A stretch of DNA of 64,000 nt from Methylacidiphilales bacterium (GTDB taxonomy: Bacteria; Verrucomicrobiota; Verrucomicrobiia; Methylacidiphilales; UBA1321). The notes under the pieces are model-generated. The model ran no database searches. It was given only the letters and a program-made list of their open reading frames with translations, and was not told where the DNA came from. A program made the position numbers and the translations under genes. Location of the stretch: the NCBI GenBank assembly GCA_021272165.1, contig JAJSLK010000061.1, forward strand, positions 99,604 through 163,603. Direction: 5' to 3'. Of the stretch, positions 16,797-25,257 are shown piece by piece (the stretch's first letter is position 1; each line of letters opens with the position of its first letter).

Positions 16797-18893
16797 ATGA
16801 TTCCATCTTTTTCCTCTTCTTTACGGCATCGCGGGATGACGGTGGCGGGGATTCTCAGTGTGGCGCTGACGTCGGTGCTGCTGCTTTGCGGCGCCGGGTC
16901 GGTGCCGATCGAGAATTTTCTGCCGCAGGGTCCGATGCAGGGCGATCTCAATGCCGGTGGTTACAACATCACGAACGCGGCAACGGTCTGTGCCACGAAT
17001 TTTGCGGGCAACGGCGCGGCTTTGACGAATCTGAACGCCAATGCCTGCGTGCCGTTGCCGCTCAAGACAAACCTGAATGCGAGCGATGTGGTGATCGTGA
17101 TCGGGGAAAGCCTGGCGGCGGGCTCGAACGTCAATACCGAGGACCCGACGCATCACAATGCGGTGAGTTATGCCGGGCCAGGCAAGTGCTGGGCGCAATG
17201 GTTGTCGCAGTTTCTGCCGAACATTCCGGTTTATAGCTATGGCGTGGGTGGCGCGGACAGCAGCAATGGCCTGGGCGTGCTGGCGGGGACGTCGGGTTTT
17301 TATGGCGCGACGAAATATGTGAACGGGTCCGTGGTGGGGAGCTATAGCGGCATTTCCTCGCTGCCGGGCGCTCTGATTCCGTCGTCGGGTTCCGGCGGGA
17401 CGGCTTACTTCATCAATACATACGATGGAAATAATGACAACGCGGATGGACGGAACGCGGCGACCTTTGCAACGAACATGGCGGCGATCTTTGCCGCCGA
17501 GCGGGCGCTGGCAAGCAACGTGAAGATTTGCGCGGTGACGAGCCAGTTTGTGAACAACCGGACGCCGGGGACGATAGATCCCTATAATTCATGGACGCGG
17601 TCGCAACTGGGACAGACGGGCGGCTTCGACATCCTGATCGATGTGACGCCGACTTTCACGAATCCCTACGATACGAATTTTTATGATGCGGATCACGCGC
17701 ACCTGGTGTCGGCGGGTTGCTACGCTTACGCGGAGGACGTGAGGAACGCGCTGCTGGGCAATCCTTCACCGGTGAACCTGACAAGCCTTTTCATTCCGCA
17801 GGCCGGAACGGGAACGGCCGGGTTCACCTGGACGGGGCCGCTGACTTATAACAATCAGACATTTCTGGATACCTACAACGGCGACACGTTGTTCGAGTTG
17901 CAGAGCACGACTCCTTCAACCGGGCATTATTATACGTTTCAATCGAGCCATCTTGGGCAATTGGCGGTTTATCGCGATAGCATGGGATTCACGGGGCTGC
18001 TCTGGGACATCAACGGCAATCAGACTTACGTGGTGCCGAACAGCGGCAATTTCACGATCAATTCCGCCGGTAATGGTCAGTTGAATTTCGTGCTGGGCAA
18101 CAGCGTCCACAATTGGACGAGCGCCGTGGACACGAGCGGCAACTGGAATCTTTATCGGGACAGCATGGGGCTGACCGGCGTGGCGATCGCCGCCGGGGGC
18201 AATCAAACTTACACCGTACCTGATTCGGGATCGTTCACGATCAATCCGAAAAGCTCGGGGCAACTGAATTTCGTGTTGGGGAATACGGTGCACAATTACA
18301 CGACAGCGATTGATTCGAGCGGCAATTGGAATCTTTATCGCGAGGCGATGGGGCTGACGGCGGAGGTGCTTTCGGCTTCCGGCAATTTCACCTACACGGT
18401 GCCGAATGGGGGAAGTTATACGATCAATGGAAATGGCAGCAGCGGACTAAGTTTTGTCCTGGGCAATACGGTCAACAATTACACGATGCAGATCGATCCC
18501 AGCGGCGGTTTTGATCTTTATCGCAATTCGCTCGGGTTCACGAACTTGGCCATCAGTCAGTCGGGGAACTGGACGGTGACGCTGCCCAGCGGAGGTCAGT
18601 TCAATGTCATGTCGGGAACGGTGGCGGCCGATACGGCCGGCTATGGATTCGCGACGAAGGAGGGCTCGAATGCGAAGCAGGGGACGGCGACATTGACCGG
18701 CGGAACGGTGACGGTGAGCGACAGCGCCGTGACAGCGAACAGCCGGATTTTTCTGACCGTGCAATCGCCGGGCGGGACGGTGGGCGTGCCTTATGTGTCG
18801 GTGCGGACGGCGGGGACGTCATTCACGATCACAAGCACGAGCGGGTCCGACACGAGCACGGTGGCTTACGAACTTTTTGAACCGGCGCCATGA
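16797..18893 (+). CDS. Tail spike-like SGNH hydrolase with tandem beta repeats and an N-terminal hydrophobic segment
   Basis: The 698-residue product has a signal-like hydrophobic stretch (about residues 15-33) and then a fibre-type segment (GDLNAGGYNITNAATV). An SGNH esterase domain follows: block I VVIVIGESLAAGS, block III GNND in DGNNDN, and block V DADHAH, leaving a complete Ser, Gly, Asn and Asp/His set. After about residue 320 come four tandem units of about 50 residues, each ending NWNLYR-like, with the pattern TYTVP.SGSFTIN...LNFVLGN. A spike that deacetylates surface polysaccharide is the best reading. The signal-like N-terminus is odd for a virion protein. Confidence 0.65.
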   Translation: MIPSFSSSLRHRGMTVAGILSVALTSVLLLCGAGSVPIENFLPQGPMQGDLNAGGYNITNAATVCATNFAGNGAALTNLNANACVPLPLKTNLNASDVVIVIGESLAAGSNVNTEDPTHHNAVSYAGPGKCWAQWLSQFLPNIPVYSYGVGGADSSNGLGVLAGTSGFYGATKYVNGSVVGSYSGISSLPGALIPSSGSGGTAYFINTYDGNNDNADGRNAATFATNMAAIFAAERALASNVKICAVTSQFVNNRTPGTIDPYNSWTRSQLGQTGGFDILIDVTPTFTNPYDTNFYDADHAHLVSAGCYAYAEDVRNALLGNPSPVNLTSLFIPQAGTGTAGFTWTGPLTYNNQTFLDTYNGDTLFELQSTTPSTGHYYTFQSSHLGQLAVYRDSMGFTGLLWDINGNQTYVVPNSGNFTINSAGNGQLNFVLGNSVHNWTSAVDTSGNWNLYRDSMGLTGVAIAAGGNQTYTVPDSGSFTINPKSSGQLNFVLGNTVHNYTTAIDSSGNWNLYREAMGLTAEVLSASGNFTYTVPNGGSYTINGNGSSGLSFVLGNTVNNYTMQIDPSGGFDLYRNSLGFTNLAISQSGNWTVTLPSGGQFNVMSGTVAADTAGYGFATKEGSNAKQGTATLTGGTVTVSDSAVTANSRIFLTVQSPGGTVGVPYVSVRTAGTSFTITSTSGSDTSTVAYELFEPAP

Positions 18894-18926
18894 AGGCGCC
18901 GGCCAACCCTTAACCATGGAAAAATC

Positions 18927-19463
18927 ATGAACATGAATCTTCTCTTTAAAATAAGCGGTCTCGGTCTGCTTTTGAGCCTGACGGCGTGCGGAACGACGGC
19001 AACGGAAACCGGAAGCACAACGGCTTCCGCGACGGCCACGACGGCGGCGAGCATCGAATCGGCGCTGCCGTTGATCCGGACGGGGGCGGCGGTGGCGACG
19101 GGAGCGGTCCTCGATTTCGCGGTGAATCAGCCAGGGACGCGGACGAGACTGGCGAATGAGATGTATGCGGCGGCGAGCGCCGTTTATTCGCTTTCGGGCG
19201 GATCGTTCCCGACTCCGGCGCAACTTCAGGCGAGCATTTTGGCGTTTGGGGGATCGCAGACGGACGCGAATTACGCGACGTTTTCGACGGCGGTTGCCGG
19301 GTTGTACGCCGCCTATTATCCGAAGCTGGCGACGGGGGACACGAAGACGGCGACGGATCTGCTGAACGCGATTGCAGGCGGGATCGAGGATGCGTCGGCG
19401 GCCTACGTGACGACGCCCGCGCTGGCGACGGCTTCATCAACGACGGCAACAACGAGCTTTTGA
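18927..19463 (+). CDS. Small lipoprotein of the phage-like block
   Basis: A 178-residue protein with a clear lipoprotein signal: basic N-terminus, hydrophobic core and the lipobox LTAC (Cys21). The mature part is rich in Ala and Thr with helical segments. Lying between the spike gene and the DPBB protein gene, it may be a lysis or superinfection-exclusion lipoprotein of the cassette, but no family is recognised. Confidence 0.55.
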   Translation: MNMNLLFKISGLGLLLSLTACGTTATETGSTTASATATTAASIESALPLIRTGAAVATGAVLDFAVNQPGTRTRLANEMYAAASAVYSLSGGSFPTPAQLQASILAFGGSQTDANYATFSTAVAGLYAAYYPKLATGDTKTATDLLNAIAGGIEDASAAYVTTPALATASSTTATTSF

Positions 19464-19467
19464 GGCA

Positions 19468-19917
19468 ATGAGCGAGATTGTTTCCCTGGGCTTGGGGAAG
19501 ATGAGCATTTTTGGCGGCCCGGCCGACGAGGGGGTCGGGCCGCACGAGGGGCTGGCGCTGATCGGTCCGACGGACCTGGGCATCTGGTGGTTTTCGTGCC
19601 TGTTTCTGCCGGAACAGCCAGCGGGGACGACGGGCCTGGCGCGGCGGCTGAATCCGCGGGCGTTTTACCTGGCAATGCGGTGGGACTACACGCGGTGGCC
19701 GAAGGACCTGCTGCGGCACACGGTGGTGAAGCTGACGAATCCGGCGAATGGATTATGGGTGCTGGCGAGGCCGGTTGATTTCGGGCCGGGGGACGGTTCG
19801 GTGATCGACGGGCAGCCGACCAAGGACACGGGACGGATTGCGGATTTGTCGCCGGGTGCGGCTAATGCTTTGGGACTATGTACCGATGATAAGGTAGGGT
19901 GTGAATTATTAAAGTAG
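19468..19917 (+). CDS. Double-psi beta-barrel (RlpA-like) protein, possible lysis enzyme
   Basis: A 149-residue protein. The segment VVKLTNPANGLWVLARPVDFGPG followed by GRIADLSPGAANALGL, read across residues about 90-137, follows the RlpA-type DPBB pattern (N..NG..V...V.D.GP ... R..DLS..AA..LG). The aspartate of VDFGPG aligns with the catalytic Asp of RlpA-type lytic transglycosylases. As last gene of the phage-like block it would fit a peptidoglycan-cleaving lysis function. It lacks a signal peptide, so export would need help. Confidence 0.5.
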   Translation: MSEIVSLGLGKMSIFGGPADEGVGPHEGLALIGPTDLGIWWFSCLFLPEQPAGTTGLARRLNPRAFYLAMRWDYTRWPKDLLRHTVVKLTNPANGLWVLARPVDFGPGDGSVIDGQPTKDTGRIADLSPGAANALGLCTDDKVGCELLK

Positions 19918-20008
19918 ATGGGAGTCATTTATTTTTAACAAAATCTCATCGAGGTTCACCTTGCTAAAATAAGTTTAAAATGGCATATTGAATTATATGG
20001 AGATTACC

Positions 20009-20200
20009 ATGAATACTTCCGATGCTATACAAAAGGCCCGCTCAAGCATCTTGAACGAGGAAGCGCAGGATATTCTCAGCGAAGCCGCAAAAGGTATACC
20101 TTCAGAAATATGGCGAGCAATTGCCCTTGCTGAGCAAGCAGAAGCACCCAAACCAACGCCTACATACATTTACACGAGTTCAGGCACAATGGGAATATAA
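20009..20200 (+). CDS. Small partner protein of the SDH_sah-type protease gene
   Basis: The product has 63 residues starting MNTSDAIQKARSSILNEEAQ. A good GGAG ribosome-binding site sits 6 bases before the ATG at 20009, which decides against the TTG at 19988. It is helical, acidic in the middle, and ends in a Pro/Thr/Tyr-rich tail. Its stop codon overlaps the next gene's ATG by one base (TAATG), so both are co-translated. Unlike its neighbours it is A+T-rich. No family is recognised; an adaptor or regulator of the protease is a guess. Confidence 0.6.
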   Translation: MNTSDAIQKARSSILNEEAQDILSEAAKGIPSEIWRAIALAEQAEAPKPTPTYIYTSSGTMGI

Positions 20201-21210
20201 TGCCTTCACGTGCTGAGATCACCAACAGGCTTGGCGAAATTCAGCGAGAAGGACAACTAATCGCTGGTGGGGCTATTGATACAATTCGACGGGGCTACCT
20301 GAAGGAGTTGGCTGATTATACTGGAAGAAATACCGTTATTTATGCTGCTAGTCAGCTGCCCATTATTCCTGATGATATTCGGGGATTCATGACCGCCTTT
20401 CATGAACTTCAGGGCGATAAACTAGATTTGATTATTCACAGTGGAGGTGGTTCATCTGAAGCAACCGAGCAAATTGTGCAATATGCTCGAAAGAAGTTTG
20501 CTCATATTCGGGCTCTTATTCCTGAACGAGCAATGTCGGCTGCCACTATGCTTGCTTGTGCTTGTGACGAGATCGTCATGGGCAAGCAATCGGCCATTGG
20601 TCCTATTGACCCGCAATTCACTATAAATGGAGCATCGGTTCCTGCATATGCGATTCTTGAAGACTTTAATAGAGCCATTGCTGACGTCAAAACTGATCCA
20701 AAAACGGCTGCACTGTGGGTTCCCAAGTTAAACAAGATCCCACATGGACTGATAAGTTTGTGCGAACAAACTATAGCTCGTTCCGAAGAGCTAGTAAAAA
20801 AATGGTTGATGGATTACGGCAAAAAATCTGAAGCTCAGGCGACGGAAATTGCCCATTGGTTAGCTTCCTATGTGCACAAGAGTCACGGTAAGCCTATCGA
20901 CGCCATTCAGGCTAGAGAGAAGGGGCTTAACATAGTGCTTTTGGAAGAGGATCAGCAACTGCAAGATAAGTTGTTATCTGTTTTCCACTCGACCGTTCTT
21001 ACATTTGAGACGAATCCATGTCTTAAGTTAACGGAAAATCATTTGGGAAAGGGTTACTATTTAGTGCAGCAACAACAGCTCCAACTTATACCGCAACATC
21101 CTTTTCAACCGCAGATGCCATTTCCTTTGCCACTACCATTTCCTCAGCCACCTCCTGATACGCCACAGGTACCACCTCCATCTCCACAACCAGATTTACC
21201 AGGAACATAA
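20200..21210 (+). CDS. ClpP-fold serine protease of the SDH_sah (SppA-like) family
   Basis: A 336-residue protein of the crotonase/ClpP superfamily. It has the oxyanion-type strand and turn LDLIIHSGGGSSEATEQIVQ, then ALIPERAMSAATMLACACDEIVMG with the nucleophilic serine in AMSAAT, and GKQSAIGPIDPQF, the hallmark of SDH_sah proteins. The last 60 residues are Pro- and Gln-rich and likely unstructured. It has no signal peptide. Base composition is clearly A+T-richer than both the phage block and miaA, indicating recent transfer. Together with the small upstream gene it forms a compact accessory module; family members are little characterised. Confidence 0.75.
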   Translation: MPSRAEITNRLGEIQREGQLIAGGAIDTIRRGYLKELADYTGRNTVIYAASQLPIIPDDIRGFMTAFHELQGDKLDLIIHSGGGSSEATEQIVQYARKKFAHIRALIPERAMSAATMLACACDEIVMGKQSAIGPIDPQFTINGASVPAYAILEDFNRAIADVKTDPKTAALWVPKLNKIPHGLISLCEQTIARSEELVKKWLMDYGKKSEAQATEIAHWLASYVHKSHGKPIDAIQAREKGLNIVLLEEDQQLQDKLLSVFHSTVLTFETNPCLKLTENHLGKGYYLVQQQQLQLIPQHPFQPQMPFPLPLPFPQPPPDTPQVPPPSPQPDLPGT

Positions 21211-21237
21211 AGCCATTTTTTCTAGGCTTGTTTATGT

Positions 21238-22284
21238 ATGGTCATGGGTTTGCAATCGGAGGGCATGCCGATTTTTATCGTGGGGGCGACGGGGACGGGG
21301 AAGAGCGCGTTGGCGATGGAGCTGGCGCGGGCGTTCGCGAGCACCGGAGGTGCGGCGATTCTGGTGATGGACGCGATGCAGGTTTATCGCGGGGCGGACA
21401 TCGGGACGAGCAAGGCGTCGGCTGCGGAGCGGGCGGAGGTTCCTCATGGGGGATTGGATCTGGCCGATTTCGGCGCGGCGTTCGACGTGGCCCAGTATGT
21501 GAAACACGCGGAGAATTTTTTGCGGGAACAGCAGGCGGCCGGACGGCAGGTGATGGTGGTGGGCGGGACGGGGCTTTATTTCCGGGCGTTGACGCGGGGG
21601 CTTTGCAAGGCGCCGCAGGGTTCGGAGGAGCTTCGAGCGGAGCTGAACGGTTTGCCGGTGGAGGAATTGCAGGCGCGTCTAAGAAAGATTGATCCGGGGA
21701 TGCTGGAACGGCTGGACCGGTCGAATCCGCGGCGGCTGGTGCGGGCGATTGAGGTGATGGAGGGGACGGGGCGGTCGCTGCGGGAGTGGCAGGAAGAGAC
21801 GCCGGAACCGGTGGTGAAGGATTTCCGGGCATTCTGGATCCAGCGGGAGAAGGACGAATTGCAGGAGCGGATCGAGGCGCGGGTGGAGGAGATGTTTGCC
21901 CGGGGCTGGGTGGAGGAGGTGCGGGAATTGGTGGGGCAGTACGGGCTGGAGGCGGTGCGGAATTTCGCGGGGATCGGGTACCGGGAGATTGGGGAGATGT
22001 TGGCAGGGGAAGGTTTCGCACGGAGGACGCAGGGAACACGGAGGAAATCGGAGGAAGAGGACTGGCCGAATCCGCCGGTGGGGACATCGGCGGCTACCCG
22101 GGAGTCGATGCCCGAGGATTCCGTGGTACAAAATATGGCGGCTACGCTGAAACGTGACATTTTGGTGGCGACGCGGCAATACGCGAAGCGTCAGTTGACT
22201 TGGTTCGCGCGTGAGCCTAATTTGCAGCCAGTGATGCTCTCCGGCAACCAGCCCTTTCCCGCTGTCGTGCCCTCCCTGCTTTGA
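21238..22284 (+). CDS. miaA: tRNA dimethylallyltransferase MiaA
   Basis: MiaA adds a dimethylallyl group to A37 of UNN-reading tRNAs. The 348-residue product has the P-loop VGATGTGKSALA (about 15-26), the substrate segment MDAMQVYRGADIGTSK, VVGGTGLYFRALT and RQYAKRQLTWFAREP near the C-terminus. Between the conserved GIGYREIGEML block and the C-terminal LKRDILVATRQYAKRQ is an extra stretch of about 45 residues. It includes PPVGTSAATRE, derived from a family A repeat. It is coupled to hflX by a 4-bp overlap, as in many bacteria. Confidence 0.93.
   Translation: MVMGLQSEGMPIFIVGATGTGKSALAMELARAFASTGGAAILVMDAMQVYRGADIGTSKASAAERAEVPHGGLDLADFGAAFDVAQYVKHAENFLREQQAAGRQVMVVGGTGLYFRALTRGLCKAPQGSEELRAELNGLPVEELQARLRKIDPGMLERLDRSNPRRLVRAIEVMEGTGRSLREWQEETPEPVVKDFRAFWIQREKDELQERIEARVEEMFARGWVEEVRELVGQYGLEAVRNFAGIGYREIGEMLAGEGFARRTQGTRRKSEEEDWPNPPVGTSAATRESMPEDSVVQNMAATLKRDILVATRQYAKRQLTWFAREPNLQPVMLSGNQPFPAVVPSLL
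22070..22099 (+). repeat. Dispersed palindromic repeat, family A, in frame in miaA
   Basis: CCGCCGGTGGGGACATCGGC with tail GGCTACCC. It encodes PPVGTSAATR. A partial second copy (TATGGCGGCTAC, near 22135-22146) follows. Confidence 0.8.
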
Positions 22285-23609
22285 AAGCGTCCCACCTGAC
22301 TTCTCCACCTCCCGGCAACGAGCGTACCCTGCTGGTGGGATTGGAACGGCCCGAAGATAATCATTGGGACCACGCGGAGTCCCTGCATGAGTTGGGCGAA
22401 CTGGTGAAGAGCGCGGGGGGCGAGGTGACGCAGACGGTGGTGCAGCGACGGCAGTCGCCGACGGCGCCGTTTTATATCGGCAAGGGGAAGGCGGCGGAGC
22501 TGGCGCAGGTGTGCCGCGACGAGAACATCGGGACGGTGATTTTCAACGATGAGCTGAGTCCCGCCCAGAGCCGGAACCTGGAAAAAGTTTTTGAGCGGAA
22601 GATTTTGGACCGGACGCAACTGATCTTGGACATTTTCGCGCAGCGGGCGAAGTCGAAGGACGGGAAACTGCAGATCGAGTTGGCGCAATTGCAATACCTG
22701 TTGCCGCGGCTGACCGGGATGTGGACGCACCTGTCGCGGCAGAGCGGCGGAATCGGAACGCGGGGCCCCGGTGAAACGCAGCTGGAAGTGGACCGGCGGC
22801 GAGTGACGGAGAGGATCGCGCGGCTGTCGCGGGAATTGAGCGAGGTGCGGCAGCAGCGGGGAATCCAGCGGGCGGGGCGGTTGCGGCAGCACTGGCCGAT
22901 CGCATCGCTGGTGGGCTACACGAACGCGGGGAAGTCGACGCTGCTGAACCGGATGACGAACGCGGAGGTTTACGCGGCGGACCAGCTTTTCGCGACGCTG
23001 GATCCGACGACGCGGCAGTTTGTTTTGCCGAATAAGCAGAAGCTGCTGCTGACCGATACGGTAGGTTTCCTGAAGCAGTTGCCGCATCATTTGATCGAGT
23101 CGTTCAAGGCGACGCTGGAGGAAGTATCGGAAGCGGATCTGCTGCTGCACGTGGTGGACCTGAGTCATCCGCTCTATGAGCAGCAGATGGCGGCGGTGCA
23201 GGCGGTGCTGGAGGAGTTGAACGCGTGGGGCAAGCAGATGATCGTGGTGTTCAATAAAATCGACCGGGTGACGAATCCGGCGCTGGTGGAGTTCGCCTTG
23301 CACAAGCATCCGGGGAGCGTGGCGATTTCGGCGGTGACGGGCGAGGGGATGGAGGCGCTGTTCGAGGAGATCGAGCACCAGGTGAAGTCGTGGCGACTGC
23401 GAGTGAAGCTGGTGATTCCGAACCATCTGACGGCGCTGGTGGCGGAGCTGTATCGGGTGGGGCGGGTGCTGGATGTGAGTTACCAGGGGGATGCGGTGGC
23501 GCTGACGGCGCACGTGCCGCCGCAGTTGCAGGGGAAGATTCGGCCCTACATGGTGGAAGAGGAAGGGGAGCTGGCAGGGGTGGAGCCTCGAAAACAGGCC
23601 GATCTCTGA
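22281..23609 (+). CDS. hflX: Ribosome-splitting GTPase HflX
   Basis: HflX is a TRAFAC GTPase that binds 50S subunits and rescues stalled ribosomes. The 442-residue product has the N-terminal glycine-rich FYIGKGKAAEL, GGIGTRGPGETQLE (about 154-167), G1 GYTNAGKST, G3 DTVGF and G4 NKID. It starts with TTG at 22281 inside the miaA stop (TTGA), so translation is coupled. All motifs are intact. Confidence 0.95.
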   Translation: MKASHLTSPPPGNERTLLVGLERPEDNHWDHAESLHELGELVKSAGGEVTQTVVQRRQSPTAPFYIGKGKAAELAQVCRDENIGTVIFNDELSPAQSRNLEKVFERKILDRTQLILDIFAQRAKSKDGKLQIELAQLQYLLPRLTGMWTHLSRQSGGIGTRGPGETQLEVDRRRVTERIARLSRELSEVRQQRGIQRAGRLRQHWPIASLVGYTNAGKSTLLNRMTNAEVYAADQLFATLDPTTRQFVLPNKQKLLLTDTVGFLKQLPHHLIESFKATLEEVSEADLLLHVVDLSHPLYEQQMAAVQAVLEELNAWGKQMIVVFNKIDRVTNPALVEFALHKHPGSVAISAVTGEGMEALFEEIEHQVKSWRLRVKLVIPNHLTALVAELYRVGRVLDVSYQGDAVALTAHVPPQLQGKIRPYMVEEEGELAGVEPRKQADL

Positions 23610-23636
23610 GGAAAAAACCGGCACGACGTTTGAGCT

Positions 23637-23663
23637 AGCGACGGTCACAGACCGCCGCTACAT
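23637..23663 (+). repeat. Dispersed palindromic repeat, family B
   Basis: GCGACGGTCACAGACCGCCG with tail CTACAT, between hflX and radC. Confidence 0.8.
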
Positions 23664-23686
23664 TGTGGATCATGGGGGGAACCTCG

Positions 23687-24370
23687 ATGCGCGAACTTCC
23701 ACCGGCGGAGCGGCCGAGGGAGAGGTTATTGAATCAGGGGGCGAACGCGCTGAAGACGACGGAGCTGCTGGCCATTCTGTTGCGCACCGGCACCGCTGAG
23801 CGGCCGGTCCTCGAGCTGGCGGAATTTTTACTGAATCATTTTGGTTCGCTGGAGGCGTTGAGCCGCGCACCGGTGGGTGAGCTGGCGCGGATCAAAGGCA
23901 TCGGGCAGGCGAAGGCAATCGGGCTGAAGGCGGCGTTTGCCTTGGCGGCGCGGCTGGCCCGGAGCGAGGCGGAAGCGCGACCGATCGATACGTCGGCGGA
24001 TGTGGCGCGTTTGCTGGGCGAGGAGATGCGATTGCTGGATTACGAGAGCGTGCGGGTGCTCTGCTTGAACGCAAAACACAAGGTGTTGGCGGTGGAGGAA
24101 GTGACGCGGGGGATTCTGAACGAGAGCCTTTTTCATCCGCGGGAGGCGTTCCGCCCGGCCTTGGCGCGGCAGGCGCATGCGGTGATCCTGGTGCATAATC
24201 ATCCGTCGGGTAATCCGGACCCATCGGATGCGGATATCGCGGTGACGCGGCAGATGAAGGAGGCGGGGAAGCTGTTGCAGATCGAGCTGCTGGACCATGT
24301 GATTCTAGGCGCACCGCAGGCGGAAGCGGGGAAAAATTATTTCAGTTTCAAGGATGAGGGGTTGTTGTGA
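23687..24370 (+). CDS. radC: RadC/YicR family JAB-domain protein
   Basis: The ATG at 23687 has a strong GGGGGGA site 6 bases upstream and yields MRELPPAERPRERLLNQG, the normal RadC start; in-frame upstream codons at 23663 and 23672 are therefore rejected. The 227-residue protein has an N-terminal helix-hairpin-helix region (GELARIKGIGQAKA) and a C-terminal JAB/MPN metal site (VHNHPSGNPDPSDAD). The cellular role of RadC is unsettled. A DNA-repair role was proposed and later doubted; a metallo-isopeptidase-like fold is established. Confidence 0.92.
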   Translation: MRELPPAERPRERLLNQGANALKTTELLAILLRTGTAERPVLELAEFLLNHFGSLEALSRAPVGELARIKGIGQAKAIGLKAAFALAARLARSEAEARPIDTSADVARLLGEEMRLLDYESVRVLCLNAKHKVLAVEEVTRGILNESLFHPREAFRPALARQAHAVILVHNHPSGNPDPSDADIAVTRQMKEAGKLLQIELLDHVILGAPQAEAGKNYFSFKDEGLL

Positions 24371-24415
24371 CTCCTGCGGAGGGCAGCAATTGGAAGACGA
24401 GGGACTTTTGAGGTG

Positions 24416-24440
24416 CGACGGTGACGGACCACCGCTACAG
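24416..24440 (+). repeat. Dispersed palindromic repeat, family B
   Basis: GCGACGGTGACGGACCACCG with tail CTACAG, ending 7 bases before the lpxA ATG. Its hairpin could affect lpxA translation. The preceding CTCCTGCGGAGGGCAGC (24371-24387) is a copy of another short palindrome also found in polA at 32109. Confidence 0.7.
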
Positions 24441-24447
24441 TAGCGGG

Positions 24448-25254
24448 ATGAGCACGCAGATTCATGGGACGGCGATCATTGACGGGTCGGCGCGGCTGGG
24501 AACCGGAGTGAAGGTGGGACCGTACGCGATCATCGAGGAGGATTGCGTGATCGGGAACCATTGCGAGGTGCGGGCGCATGCGATAATTTGCCGCGGGACA
24601 GTGATGGGCGATCGCAACCAGATCGGGTATGGGACGGTACTAGGAGCGGAGCCGCAGGATTACGGCTACAAGGGCGGGGCGTCGCGAGTGGAGATTGGGT
24701 CGGGGAACCGGATCCGCGAGTATGTGACGATTCACCGGGCATCGAAGGAGGGGAGCGCGACAGTGGTTGGAAATGAGAATTTTATCATGGGTGGCGTGCA
24801 TCTGGGGCATGACGTGCGGGTGGGGAACCGGTCGGTGCTGGCGAACAATACGCTGTTGAGTGGTTATGTGCAGGTGGGAGACCGGGTGTTTTTGGGCGGG
24901 GCGACGATTGTGCATCAGTTCACGCGGATCGGGGACTTTGCGATTACGCGGGGCGGAACGCGGCTGGGGAAGGATGTGCCGCCTTATTTCATGGCGGTGG
25001 CGACGAACCAGGTGAGCGGGATCAACCGGATCGGGCTACGGCGGGCAGGGTTTTCGCACGAGACGCGGCGGACGATCCAGGCGGCATATGATCTGATTTA
25101 TCGTTCGAACCTGAATGTGAGCCAGGCGCTGGAGGAACTGCGGCATAAGTTTCATCTGCCGGAGATCGCGCGGCTGGTTGATTTTGTGGCGGCGTCAAAG
25201 AGGGGAATCTGCCGGGAGCGGGGCGCGGGTGGCGGCGACGGGGACGAGGAGTAA
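24448..25254 (+). CDS. lpxA: UDP-N-acetylglucosamine O-acyltransferase LpxA
   Basis: LpxA transfers a hydroxyacyl chain from acyl-ACP to UDP-GlcNAc, the first step of lipid A synthesis. The 268-residue product is built of left-handed beta-helix hexapeptides. It has EYVTIHRASKEG, the catalytic-histidine segment GGVHLGHD, GGATIVHQFTRIGDFA and the C-terminal GINRIGLRRAGFS helix region. The ATG at 24448 gives the standard start STQIHGTAIID. Its presence shows a Gram-negative lipid A pathway. The C-terminus ends in an unusual Gly/Asp-rich tail. Confidence 0.93.
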   Translation: MSTQIHGTAIIDGSARLGTGVKVGPYAIIEEDCVIGNHCEVRAHAIICRGTVMGDRNQIGYGTVLGAEPQDYGYKGGASRVEIGSGNRIREYVTIHRASKEGSATVVGNENFIMGGVHLGHDVRVGNRSVLANNTLLSGYVQVGDRVFLGGATIVHQFTRIGDFAITRGGTRLGKDVPPYFMAVATNQVSGINRIGLRRAGFSHETRRTIQAAYDLIYRSNLNVSQALEELRHKFHLPEIARLVDFVAASKRGICRERGAGGGDGDEE

Positions 25255-25257
25255 GCC

